Shown: one piece after another, positions 26,424 to 36,237 of the stretch
How the letters are laid out: every line of letters starts with the position of its first letter
Position numbering within the stretch: position 1 is the first letter of the stretch
Source: Gemmatimonadaceae bacterium
GTDB taxonomy: Bacteria; Gemmatimonadota; Gemmatimonadetes; Gemmatimonadales; Gemmatimonadaceae
Assembly: GCA_016742275.1 (NCBI GenBank)
Contig: JACVCD010000020.1
Location: forward strand, 1 to 64,000
DNA length: 64,000 nt
Reading direction: 5' to 3'
Made by a program: the position numbers and the translations under genes
The notes under the pieces: generated by a model
What the model saw: only the letters and a program-made list of their open reading frames with translations
What the model was told of the DNA's origin: nothing
Database searches by the model: none

Positions 26424-27406
26424 TTCGCCGTCGCACGGCACTCGTGTTGAGTGGGCTGGCGGCCATCACGGCGGCGATCGCGTACCAGCCGCCTGGCGCC
26501 CTCATGGCCGATTCGTCGGCCGAGAGCGCCAAGCGCGCCGTGCCGCGTGTGGAAGTGAGTGCCGCAGCCCGCGGTACCAGTGGGGAAGTACACATGCGTT
26601 TTGTGCGCGCGGGTGAGCGTGTGGCGTTCCCACTCACCTCCCGCGCCGAGTTGTCCGGTTACCACTACCAGTGGATCGAAATCGGAAGTCAGGAGTCGGG
26701 TGATGTCATGCGGCCCATCGACAGCGACACGCTGCTCGCCCCGCTGCAGCCGGGCTTTTACGAGCTTTCCGTTTCACGTGGTGGCGTAACGCAGCGTCTG
26801 ACGTCCACGCGACTCGCCGTGCTAGTGCCATTCGAGCACAAGTTGGGTAGCACGCTGAACGGGTATCAGATCGGGCGCTATCCGGCGGAGTGGAATCGCA
26901 ATGGCGAACTCGAGAAGCCGTCAGGGTTCGCCGAAGTGCATGAGAAGCACCTCGACTTGCCGTTGACACGCCATCTCAAGGTGCGCGACTTCATCACACA
27001 CGATCGGCAGACCATGTGGCCGCGGTATGTGGCCATCGATCCGCGCGTGCTCGACAAGATCGAGCTGGTGCTGGCTGAGTTGGCACGCCGCCGTGGTGAA
27101 GAACGCATGGACTTCAAGGTCGAAGTGCACAGCGGCTTCCGCACTCCGCTGCACAACGCCAATGTCGAAGGCTCGGCGCGCGATTCCCGTCACCTGTATG
27201 GTGACGCGGCGGACGTGGCCATTGACGCCGACGGCGACGGCAAGCTGACCATTTTTGACGCCTATCGCGTTGAAACGGCCGTTGATTGGGTGGAGCGCAT
27301 GCACCCGGAGTTTGCCGGCGGGCTTGGTGTCTACAGCAGCAATCGCTACGCTACGCCATATTGCCACATCGACGCGCGCGGCGAACGGAAACGCTGGCGC
27401 GGGTGA
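26420..27406 (+). CDS. Second M15-type (YcbK/DUF882-like) peptidase with calcium-loop motif
   Basis: This 328-residue paralogue of the preceding gene starts at a GTG overlapping its stop (GTGA). A signal/anchor helix is followed by a beta-rich region and the same C-terminal zinc peptidase core. His258 and Asp265 lie in DSRHLYGDAAD and His316 in YCHIDARG, with GFRTPLHN just before. DADGDGKLTIFD at residues 269-280 is again a 12-residue calcium-loop pattern placed between the second and third zinc ligands. Shared segments such as LKVRDFITHD and RLRDFLTKD show a tandem duplication. A heterodimer or successive steps in peptidoglycan trimming are possible. Confidence 0.82.
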   Translation: MIRRRTALVLSGLAAITAAIAYQPPGALMADSSAESAKRAVPRVEVSAAARGTSGEVHMRFVRAGERVAFPLTSRAELSGYHYQWIEIGSQESGDVMRPIDSDTLLAPLQPGFYELSVSRGGVTQRLTSTRLAVLVPFEHKLGSTLNGYQIGRYPAEWNRNGELEKPSGFAEVHEKHLDLPLTRHLKVRDFITHDRQTMWPRYVAIDPRVLDKIELVLAELARRRGEERMDFKVEVHSGFRTPLHNANVEGSARDSRHLYGDAADVAIDADGDGKLTIFDAYRVETAVDWVERMHPEFAGGLGVYSSNRYATPYCHIDARGERKRWRG

Positions 27407-27434
27407 CCGCGTAGGGCGAGCCAGGAGGCCACCC

Positions 27435-27813
27435 ATGAATCCGTACGTTCGCGATCGAATCAACCGCAAGCTGGAGACCCTCTCCGACGAGCGGCTCTAT
27501 CAGGTTCTCGACTATGTCGAGTTCCTCGAAAACAAGTACGCCGAAAAGCCGGCGCCCGTGACCAATGTCTTCCAGAAGTTCACCGACGGCGTCGAGGATA
27601 CGCTCCGTGCCGGTGGACTTGCGGTTGGCACCGTGTCGGAAGCCATGGGCTTCCTCAACAAGGCGGTCGGTGTACTGAACAATGTTGCCCAGACGGGTAA
27701 GACTGTTGCCACCGATGTCATGACCACGGCACGTGCGGCGGCAACGCCACCGACACCACCTCCGTCTCAGGCACCCCCTCAGGTGACCCCCCAGGCGAAC
27801 CAACAGGCGAACC

Positions 27814-27842
<29 letters not shown>
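27435..27842 (+). CDS. Small conserved hypothetical protein with Pro/Gln-rich tail
   Basis: The 135-residue protein starts at an ATG with a good ribosome-binding site (aggagg about 8 nt upstream). The N-terminal 40 residues form a helix hairpin, INRKLETLSDERLYQVLDYV, similar to short DUF2281-like motifs seen in small bacterial proteins. A mildly hydrophobic helical middle (AGGLAVGTVSEAMGFLNKAV) follows, and then a disordered Pro/Gln tail. It has no signal peptide or catalytic motif. It overlaps the following YkvA-type gene by 29 nt, suggesting coupled expression. Function unknown. Confidence 0.65.
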
Positions 27843-29894
<2,052 letters not shown>

Positions 29895-29923
29895 TCTCTC
29901 GCCTCAAAGCCTGGAACGCCTAC

Positions 29924-29962
29924 GCAAACCCGGAACCCATCGCCATCGGTTCCGGGTTTTGC
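29924..29962 (+). terminator. Rho-independent terminator of guaB
   Basis: gcaaacccggaacc at 29924-29937 pairs with 29948-29962, nearly perfectly over 14 positions, with the T-run in ggttttgcgttt following. Confidence 0.85.
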
Positions 29963-30201
29963 GTTTGGGACTCGGGATAGGGTCTGACCCCTGTGTCCGA
30001 GTTTTGTCCGAGTTGGGAGTTTCGGCCCCCTTACCGTTGCGCTCGACGCCGAGTGCGCCGAGTTTGGTGGGTCTACTGTCCGAACGTTACGCAGGCGGGC
30101 ACATTTGGTCCCGTGTGATGTACGTCACGTCAGTAGGGCTCCTGCCTCACCCTGCGGGTCACCGCCATCCTCGGCCCGCTCCACCCAGACCAACCGCACT
30201 G
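29963..30201. promoter_or_regulatory. Upstream region of the permease gene
   Basis: This 239-bp stretch has no supported gene. It contains a small palindrome, gggtctgaccc (29980-29990), two tandem copies of tgtccgagtt (29994-30003 and 30005-30014), and further ccgagt words around 30046-30062. It is long compared with neighbouring leaders and should contain the permease promoter or a regulator site. No riboswitch fold is recognised by eye. Confidence 0.4.
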
Positions 30202-31773
30202 ATGGGAATCTGGTCCAAGAAATCGATCGCGGCGCTTCGTGCTGAAGCCGATAGCGCCGAAGGAGGGCTCAAGCGTACGCTGGGCGCCCTCAACCTCACG
30301 ATGCTCGGCATCGGTGCCATCATTGGTGCCGGCATCTTCGTGTTGACTGGCACAGCGGCCGCGAATTTCGCAGGCCCGGGTGTGTCGCTCTCCTTCGTGC
30401 TCGCCGGCCTTGCCTGCCTGTTTGCAGGTCTGTGCTACGCCGAGTTCGCGTCCATGATTCCCATTGCCGGTTCGGCCTACACCTATAGCTATGCCACGAT
30501 GGGTGAAGGTGTGGCGTGGTTCATTGGCTGGAACCTGGTGCTCGAGTATCTGTTTGCGGCCGCCACGGTCAGCGTGGGCTGGTCTGGCTATTTCAGCGCG
30601 ATGCTGGCGTCGGCCGGCGTGCACATTCCGGCGGCATTTGCGTCGGCTCCGCTGACCGTGATAAACGGACATGAAATAGTGCGCGCGTTTGCGTGCATCG
30701 ATCCCGCGACAGGTGGGCATCTGGTTGATGCCGCCACGTCGGGCGCCTTCACGGTACGTGAGGCCTGCACGGCGGCTGGTGGCAATGTCGTGAACGGCAT
30801 CATCAATCTGCCGGCCGTTGCGCTCATTCTGGCGCTGACGCTGCTTCTGGTGCGTGGCGTGCAGGAGTCGGCCACGTTCAACAACATCATCGTGGCCATC
30901 AAGATGACGATCGTGCTGCTCGTCATCGGTTTCGGTTTCATGTACGTGAACACCGACAACTGGACGCCGTTCATTCCGGAGATGGTGACGAATCCGGATG
31001 GTACGACCAAGTACGGTATCTCTGGCGTGCTGCGTGCGGCGCCGGTGGTGTTCTTCTCGTACATCGGCTTTGACGCTGTGTCGACTGCAGCGCAGGAAGC
31101 CAAGAACCCGCAGCGCGACCTGCCGATCGGCATGATCGCCTCGCTGCTGATCTGCACGGTGCTGTACATCCTGATGTCGTTGGTGATGACCGGTCTCGCG
31201 CCTTACACGGCGCTTGGCGTTGCCCACCCGGTGTCGGCCGCACTCGAAGCCGTGCCGCAGCTCAAGTGGCTCGAGTACCTCACCAACATCGGTGCCGTCG
31301 CTGGTCTGTCGTCGGTCGTGCTCGTGATGCTCATGGGCCAGCCGCGCATCTTCTTCACGATGTCGCGTGACGGTCTTCTCCCGAAGATCTTCAGCCGCGT
31401 GCACCCCACGTATCAGACGCCGGCGGCGTCGACGTTCATCGTTGGTGGCCTCGCCATCGTGATCGCCGGTTTCTTCCCGCTCGGTCTCCTGGGTGAGCTC
31501 GTGTCGGGTGGTACGCTCGCCGCGTTTGCCACGGTGTGCATCGGCGTGTGGATCCTGCGCAAGCGTTCGCCGGAACTCGAGCGTCCGTTCCGTACGCCGC
31601 TGGTTCCGCTCGTGCCGATCCTTGGCGCCGGCGCCACGCTGTACATGATGTATCAGCTGCCGGGTCTGACCTGGGCGCTGCTCGGCATCTGGACGTTGAT
31701 TGGCATGACCACGTACTTCCTGTACGGCATGCGTAACTCGACGATCGGCAAGCAGGAAGCCGGGCGGAAATGA
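30202..31773 (+). CDS. APC-superfamily amino acid permease (cationic-amino-acid-transporter type)
   Basis: The 523-residue inner-membrane protein has about 12 helices. The first carries LGIGAIIGAGIFVLTGTAA, the substrate-binding glycine motif of APC transporters, and ends near FAGPGVSLSFVLAG. Later segments such as VVFFSYIGFDAVSTAAQEAKNPQRDLP and MGQPRIFFTMSRDGLLP are hallmarks of the CAT/YfnA subgroup. An enlarged loop of about 50 residues lies between helices 4 and 5. The substrate is probably an amino acid, type unknown. The frame extends upstream to 29737, but only the ATG at 30202 gives the family N-terminus. Its stop overlaps the DHH gene by 4 nt. Confidence 0.9.
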   Translation: MGIWSKKSIAALRAEADSAEGGLKRTLGALNLTMLGIGAIIGAGIFVLTGTAAANFAGPGVSLSFVLAGLACLFAGLCYAEFASMIPIAGSAYTYSYATMGEGVAWFIGWNLVLEYLFAAATVSVGWSGYFSAMLASAGVHIPAAFASAPLTVINGHEIVRAFACIDPATGGHLVDAATSGAFTVREACTAAGGNVVNGIINLPAVALILALTLLLVRGVQESATFNNIIVAIKMTIVLLVIGFGFMYVNTDNWTPFIPEMVTNPDGTTKYGISGVLRAAPVVFFSYIGFDAVSTAAQEAKNPQRDLPIGMIASLLICTVLYILMSLVMTGLAPYTALGVAHPVSAALEAVPQLKWLEYLTNIGAVAGLSSVVLVMLMGQPRIFFTMSRDGLLPKIFSRVHPTYQTPAASTFIVGGLAIVIAGFFPLGLLGELVSGGTLAAFATVCIGVWILRKRSPELERPFRTPLVPLVPILGAGATLYMMYQLPGLTWALLGIWTLIGMTTYFLYGMRNSTIGKQEAGRK

Positions 31774-32804
31774 ACGGTGCAGTAGCCGAAGGGCTGCTGA
31801 GCGCATCCGAGGCACGGCAGGCGGCGATCCGAACATGGTTCGCCGCCCTCCGGCCCGGAATGACGGTGGCATTGTCGACGCATATCAATGCCGACGGTGA
31901 TGGATGTGGATCCGAAGCTGCGCTGGCGCGATTGCTCGCCCAGCGCGGCATCCACTGCCGCATTGTCAATCCGACGCCATGGCCAGCCATGTTCAACTTC
32001 CTTCTCGATGATGACATCGAGGAGCGGAGCGCGCTCGGTGTTGCGGGCCTCGAAGACATCGACGCGCTGATCGTGCTCGATATCAACGACGTGCGCCGAC
32101 TCGGACATCTCGCTGATCGTGTGCGTACGCTGACGGTGCCGATCTCCGTGATTGATCATCACGTAGCCGGTGACGAACCCGTGGGAACGCTGGCGGTTGC
32201 CGATACGCGAGCCTGCGCCACCGGTGAGTTGGTGTACGACATCGCGATTACGCTTGGATTGGACATCACTCCGGCGATCGCGCAGGCGCTGTACGCTGCG
32301 GTGCTGACCGATACCGGCAGTTTCCGATTCAGCAATACATCGCCGCGCGCGCATGGTATGGCCGCGATGTTGCTCACGGCCGGCGTGAACCCGGAAGAGA
32401 TGTATCGCCGGATCTACGCACAGGTGAGCGTGGGACGGTTGCAGTTGTTGCGTGATGCGCTGGGAAGTCTGGGTTCAGACCCCGCACTCGGCCTGTCATG
32501 GATCTCCGTCGATGCCGGTGTCATGGATCGGTTTGATGTAACCAGTGAAGAGCTGGACGGCATTGTGGAGCATCCACGCAGCATCGTGGGCACACGCATG
32601 GCGTTGTTCTTCCGCGATCTCGGGCACGGCAAGGTGAAGGTGAGTTTCCGCAGCACCGGTGGTGTGGACGTGCAGCAGTTTGCGCGTCGCTACGGCGGCG
32701 GCGGACACGCCAAGGCTTCTGGTGCGATGCTTACCGGATCGCTGGAGGAGGTACGCGAGCAGGTGCTGACGGACGCGCGGGCGTATTTGGGCGGGGCGGC
32801 TTAG
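31770..32804 (+). CDS. DHH-family phosphoesterase (NrnA-like nanoRNase/pAp phosphatase)
   Basis: The 344-residue protein has the DHH and DHHA1 domains. Metal-binding motifs are STHINADGDGCGS, LIVLDINDVRRLG, the DHH triad in VIDHHVAGDEPVG, and LTDTGSFRFSNTSP. The C-terminal DHHA1 glycine motif is YGGGGHAKASGA. Members degrade very short oligoribonucleotides or dephosphorylate pAp, and some cleave linear cyclic-di-nucleotide products. Its start overlaps the permease stop by 4 nt. The last 74 nt are overlapped by the convergent beta-propeller gene. Confidence 0.9.
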   Translation: MNGAVAEGLLSASEARQAAIRTWFAALRPGMTVALSTHINADGDGCGSEAALARLLAQRGIHCRIVNPTPWPAMFNFLLDDDIEERSALGVAGLEDIDALIVLDINDVRRLGHLADRVRTLTVPISVIDHHVAGDEPVGTLAVADTRACATGELVYDIAITLGLDITPAIAQALYAAVLTDTGSFRFSNTSPRAHGMAAMLLTAGVNPEEMYRRIYAQVSVGRLQLLRDALGSLGSDPALGLSWISVDAGVMDRFDVTSEELDGIVEHPRSIVGTRMALFFRDLGHGKVKVSFRSTGGVDVQQFARRYGGGGHAKASGAMLTGSLEEVREQVLTDARAYLGGAA

Positions 32805-33906
32805 TCGTGTGAGGCTGGCTCGCCCGTATTGGCTTCCGGTCGAGCAGACCCCAAGCCTTGAGCACGCGCGTGGTGTCCGAAGTATCGGCCCACGCGCGAA
32901 CGCTTTGTGTGATGTTCGATGTCGATATTCCGATCATGACGCCGTCTGATCGTGCCAGACGATCATCGGGCGGAAGTCGCCAAGTTGCGAGGTATCGACC
33001 GCTGTGCCGGTCGTAGAGGTCGAGGCCGACATGATCGCCGCGTGCGCTAATGGCATGTAGCGCGATCGTGTCGCCCCAATGAAGCCCACCGACAGTTGCG
33101 TTGGTCCCCTTCACAAGCAGTGTGCGTGGAAATCCGTTGGTGCCGACACTCACGCGGAAATCGGGAGCCGGGTATTTCTCGATCAACGAAGTGGTCCGAA
33201 GTCGGCCATTTGCACTGACATGCACAATGCCATAGCCAAAAGTCGGAGCAAAGTGACATTCTTCGGTCGGTACGCCTCGTAGAGCGGAAGTCGACAGCAG
33301 CATGCTGGAACTCTCTTCCTTCGTAGGCCACGGGAATTGCCATGTGTTGCGGATCCGTCCGTCCATAGCATAGCGAACGAGATAGCGCTCCTGCCTCGAT
33401 TGCTGAACGACGAATGAGCCGTCGTTCAGGGCGCAGAAGGCGCTGGCGTTGGCCATCGTCTCGCCGGGAATGTCGCGAATGTGCCGACCATCGTGTCCAA
33501 ACTCGGCTATGCGGCCATTTCCTTGGTCGAGGACCGCGAATCCTTTTCTCGTGAGCGTGATATCGACCGGCATACGAAACTCGCCGGGGCCACCTCCCTT
33601 TCGACCGATGCTCCAGAGAATCTTTGAGGACCTCAAGTCGATTCCATGCACCTGAGATGTGCCGGCGTCCATCACATACGCAATAGAGTTGGTTGTTACA
33701 TGTTCTCGGATGTGACCAAAAGTCGCATCGTCAATGCCACCGCCATTGTTCCATAGCAGCACCCAACGCGTCGGTGCAAAGATACGTGCGGGTTGTGCAA
33801 GAAGGTCATCAGGGACGGTCGACCACGCAAAGAGAGAAAATGGTAGCACCATAACGCGCAGCGACTGAAGTGAAGTCGTGAAGAGTTTACGGCTAACGGA
33901 GGTCAT
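32731..33906 (-). CDS. Exported six-bladed beta-propeller-like protein
   Basis: The 391-residue protein has a signal peptide (LRVMVLPFSLFAWS, ending near DLLAQ). Repeats of about 45 residues of NHL/six-bladed-propeller type follow. WSIGRKGGGPGEFRMPVDIT and the segment after it, GFAVLDQGNGRIAEFGHDG, are typical of that family, in which a Gly-rich GxGPGEF motif opens a blade. The C-terminal 30 residues are a Pro/Arg-rich tail produced by the antisense of the DHH gene and may be dispensable. It overlaps the preceding thioredoxin-like gene by 4 nt and is the last gene of the three-gene cassette. It probably binds a ligand or partner outside the cytoplasm. Confidence 0.72.
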   Translation of the reverse strand: MTSVSRKLFTTSLQSLRVMVLPFSLFAWSTVPDDLLAQPARIFAPTRWVLLWNNGGGIDDATFGHIREHVTTNSIAYVMDAGTSQVHGIDLRSSKILWSIGRKGGGPGEFRMPVDITLTRKGFAVLDQGNGRIAEFGHDGRHIRDIPGETMANASAFCALNDGSFVVQQSRQERYLVRYAMDGRIRNTWQFPWPTKEESSSMLLSTSALRGVPTEECHFAPTFGYGIVHVSANGRLRTTSLIEKYPAPDFRVSVGTNGFPRTLLVKGTNATVGGLHWGDTIALHAISARGDHVGLDLYDRHSGRYLATWRLPPDDRLARSDGVMIGISTSNITQSVRAWADTSDTTRVLKAWGLLDRKPIRASQPHTTKPPRPNTPARPSAPARVPPPAIR

Positions 33907-34481
33907 CTTGCAGCGTCTCCCTCAATGAGGTGGCGAACAGCGCGAGATTCGGCGACCCGCATTGAGGGGTCTGCATGAGCGGACAGTGCCATACGCACAC
34001 GACCGCGATGGTCGAATACCACAAGCAATGGACTCTCGTCAAAACCCATCGAACGAAGTCGCGAGCGTTCGGTGCTGGTAACTCGTCGAATTGCAGTTTG
34101 CCGAAGTCGCGCTGGGAGGAGAGCCGCTATCTGTTTGACTTGATCGCTAGGCGAGACGTCAACTATCTCGAAAAGCGGTGCGTGGACCGTCCGCTGCAAT
34201 GCAAGAATTGGTCGAACGACGGAAAGGTTTCCTCTGCAGTCGCTTGGTTGTAGGTAGAGGACTGCGCGAAACTTGGGCTGGCTGTTTGGAGAAGCGTACT
34301 TGTCGGGTTCGCGTCCGTGCCGATTCTGCAAGACACTCTGCTTCTGACCACCCAGGACGCCGGATCCGACGAACGCAGCTATCGCAACGACAGGTATCGC
34401 AAGTCGAATGAGAGATGCCAGCCGTGGATGGGCGGAGATGCGGGGAGACCTTTGGTCTCCCCGCAGTGGACGCATCAGCAT
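33903..34481 (-). CDS. Membrane-anchored protein with thioredoxin-like fold features
   Basis: I do not recognise this 192-residue protein with certainty. A basic N-terminus is followed by one membrane helix (LIRLAIPVVAIAAFVGSGVL). The outer part carries FRAVLYLQPSDCRGNLSVV and, about 70 residues later, DESPLLVVFDHRGRVRM. These two segments resemble the first strand with a single active-site-position Cys and the cis-Pro strand of thioredoxin-like proteins, though the CxxC pair is absent. The start could be 34481 or the ATG at 34475, which overlaps the stop of the upstream Cys-rich gene (TGATG). A strong hairpin lies just inside the coding start. Confidence 0.6.
   Translation of the reverse strand: MLMRPLRGDQRSPRISAHPRLASLIRLAIPVVAIAAFVGSGVLGGQKQSVLQNRHGREPDKYASPNSQPKFRAVLYLQPSDCRGNLSVVRPILALQRTVHAPLFEIVDVSPSDQVKQIAALLPARLRQTAIRRVTSTERSRLRSMGFDESPLLVVFDHRGRVRMALSAHADPSMRVAESRAVRHLIEGDAAR
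34440..34464. repeat. Perfect 11-bp hairpin at a gene junction
   Basis: gcggggagacc at 34440-34450 pairs exactly with 34454-34464 around a 3-nt loop. On the minus strand it begins 9 nt after the Cys-rich gene stop, inside the first codons of the next gene. No U-tract follows, so it is more likely an mRNA stability or attenuation element than a full terminator. Confidence 0.65.
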
Positions 34482-34849
34482 TCGGACAACACTTCGTCGT
34501 ACTCGTCAGGAGTACGTGTATTGTCTGCTGGCACGACAGGATGTGCGACGCAGGCTCCAGCCGATTGTCCTCGTCGGAAATCCTTATATAGCTTTCGTTC
34601 GCCAGCGTAGGTGCAATTGCTGAAGCTGATTGAGAATCCGAAAATCGACCCCGGATTCTTGTTGAAAGAGAACTCGAAACTGCAGGACTTTTGCGTAGGT
34701 TCACTGCCGCACTCGTTCACCGTGCCTGACTGGCAGGCCGTCGATACGATATCGCCCTCGGCAGCTTGGGCGCCGATGGGCGACACCGCAAAGGACGCGG
34801 CCGCAGTCAGCACCAGAGCGACTGCCGCGGCAATTCGTGTAATGGACAT
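34475..34849 (-). CDS. Small secreted Cys-rich protein
   Basis: The 124-residue product has a clear signal peptide (ITRIAAAVALVLTAAASFAV, cleavage near GAQAAEG). The mature part is about 95 residues with six cysteines, the last being the C-terminal residue itself (EYDEVLSEC). Spacing around TACQ, NECG, KSCSFEF and SNCTYAG suggests three disulfides and an aromatic-rich hydrophobic centre (FSFNKNPGSIFGFSISF). I know no family for it. The ATG at 34849 has a good ribosome-binding site (aaaggag, 6 nt away), better than the TTG at 34855. It heads the cassette with the thioredoxin-like and propeller genes, transcribed from the region shared with the Mrp gene. Confidence 0.65.
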   Translation of the reverse strand: MSITRIAAAVALVLTAAASFAVSPIGAQAAEGDIVSTACQSGTVNECGSEPTQKSCSFEFSFNKNPGSIFGFSISFSNCTYAGERKLYKDFRRGQSAGACVAHPVVPADNTRTPDEYDEVLSEC

Positions 34850-35061
34850 GTGCAACTCCTTTCGGATCTATTGGAAATCAGCGCGCAGCCCTCATGCCGC
34901 GCCGCCGGTCGCCGGAGCCCGCATTCCCGGGGCCGGTCGACGGGGCCACCATAGCACCCCGGGGTCATTTCTCTGTCATCGAAATCGTGCACGCTGGACC
35001 ATTCCAACGCGTTCCCACGACCCCTAGCTTTCAGGGGTAATCCCGAACCTCCTGCTCTCTT
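34850..35061. promoter_or_regulatory. Divergent intergenic region with putative Mrp promoter
   Basis: This 212-bp GC-rich gap serves the Cys-rich cassette (minus) and the Mrp gene (plus). For Mrp, TTCCAA at 35002-35007 and TAGCTT at 35025-35030 are 17 nt apart and 31 nt before the ATG. On the minus strand a tgcTATGGT box near 34948-34956 is a candidate -10 for the cassette, which would give a leader of about 95 nt. Confidence 0.4.
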
Positions 35062-36213
35062 ATGACGCCACTGATGGAGCGGATCACCGGCGCCCTCGCC
35101 GCTGTCCGCAACCCGCGCACCGGCGCCGATGTTCTGGCCGCCGAACAAGTGCGGGATATCGCGACCTCCGTTGACGGGAAGGTGCGGCTCACGCTGCTTC
35201 TCGCGCCCGAAGACGATGCCACCCTCGTGCGGGATGTCCGCCAGGCCGTCGAAGCGCTCGACGGTGTGGCCGACGTCCGTGTCGACGTGCGGGATCCCGC
35301 GCAGTCCGAACCCACACCGGCGCGACGTGCGCCTTCCCCCCAGATGAGTCAGCCAATGGCCCCGGCTTCCGGCGGCATGGGACGGGCACTGCCCGTCATG
35401 GAATCCGCTCCGCAGAAAGCACCGCCCAAGGTGCCCGAGCCGGTCCAGTATCCGAACCTCGGCCGCATCATTGCCGTGTCATCGGGCAAGGGCGGTGTTG
35501 GCAAGAGCACCGTGGCCGTGAATCTCGCCATCGCACTCGCCAAGACCGGCAAGCGCGTGGGCATCATGGACGCCGATATCTACGGCCCCAATCTCCCGCT
35601 CATGCTCGGCGTCGACGCAGCGCCCGCTGTGCGCGATGAAAAGATCATCCCGCTCGAAGCCCATGGCGTGAAAGTCATTTCCATCGGCTTTCTCATCGAG
35701 CGTGAACAGCCGGCGATCTGGCGTGGTCCGATCGTCATGAAGATCCTCACGCAATTTCTGCGTGATGTGAACTGGGGACAGCTCGACTACTTCATCGTCG
35801 ACATGCCGCCGGGCACTGGTGATGCACAGCTCTCGCTTGTGCAGGCCACCAGCGTACACGGCGCCGTGATCGTGACCACTCCGCAGCAGGTGTCGGTCGG
35901 CGATGCGCTGCGCGGTGTAAAGATGTTTGAGCGCACATCCGTCCCCGTGCTCGGCATCGTCGAGAACATGTCGTATTTCGAGAACCCCGAGACCGGCAAG
36001 CCCATCGCGCTCTTCGGTAGTGGCGGCGGCGAGCAGCTGGCCAAGGAGTGTGGTTTGCCGTTGCTCGGTCAGGTGCCTATCGATCCGCGCATTCAGGAAG
36101 GCGGCGATACCGGCCGTCCGATCGTGGCGGTGGAGCCTGAAGCCAAGGCGGCCAAGGCCATTCAGCAGGTTGCCACGCGCGTCATGGAGCGGCTTGCTGA
36201 ACGCTACGGGTAA
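35062..36213 (+). CDS. Mrp/NBP35-family P-loop ATPase (iron-sulfur carrier type)
   Basis: The 383-residue protein has an N-terminal MIP18/DUF59-like domain (LMERITGALAAVRNPRTG) and, after a Pro/Ala-rich linker, an ATPase domain. The domain opens with VSSGKGGVGKSTVAVNLA, the deviant Walker A of the family, followed by GIMDADIYGPNLPLMLG, DYFIVDMPPGTGDAQLS and ENMSYFENPETGKP. Relatives (ApbC, Mrp) carry and transfer Fe-S clusters. The usual cysteine pair after ENMSYF is replaced here by Asn-Pro-Glu, so cluster binding is uncertain. The gene ends 24 nt before the MATE gene and may be co-transcribed with it. Confidence 0.88.
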   Translation: MTPLMERITGALAAVRNPRTGADVLAAEQVRDIATSVDGKVRLTLLLAPEDDATLVRDVRQAVEALDGVADVRVDVRDPAQSEPTPARRAPSPQMSQPMAPASGGMGRALPVMESAPQKAPPKVPEPVQYPNLGRIIAVSSGKGGVGKSTVAVNLAIALAKTGKRVGIMDADIYGPNLPLMLGVDAAPAVRDEKIIPLEAHGVKVISIGFLIEREQPAIWRGPIVMKILTQFLRDVNWGQLDYFIVDMPPGTGDAQLSLVQATSVHGAVIVTTPQQVSVGDALRGVKMFERTSVPVLGIVENMSYFENPETGKPIALFGSGGGEQLAKECGLPLLGQVPIDPRIQEGGDTGRPIVAVEPEAKAAKAIQQVATRVMERLAERYG

Positions 36214-36237
36214 GCACACCGCCTTGAGTGCACCGGA

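Noticed and set aside
30130-31872. Minus-strand frame of 580 codons over the permease
   Set aside because: Highly charged His/Arg translation antisense to a clear transporter; no start context or family features.
32731-34849. Toxin-antitoxin or bacteriocin-immunity interpretation of the small Cys-rich cassette
   Set aside because: The small protein has a signal peptide and no toxin motif, and the neighbours do not resemble antitoxin, immunity or ABC export genes.
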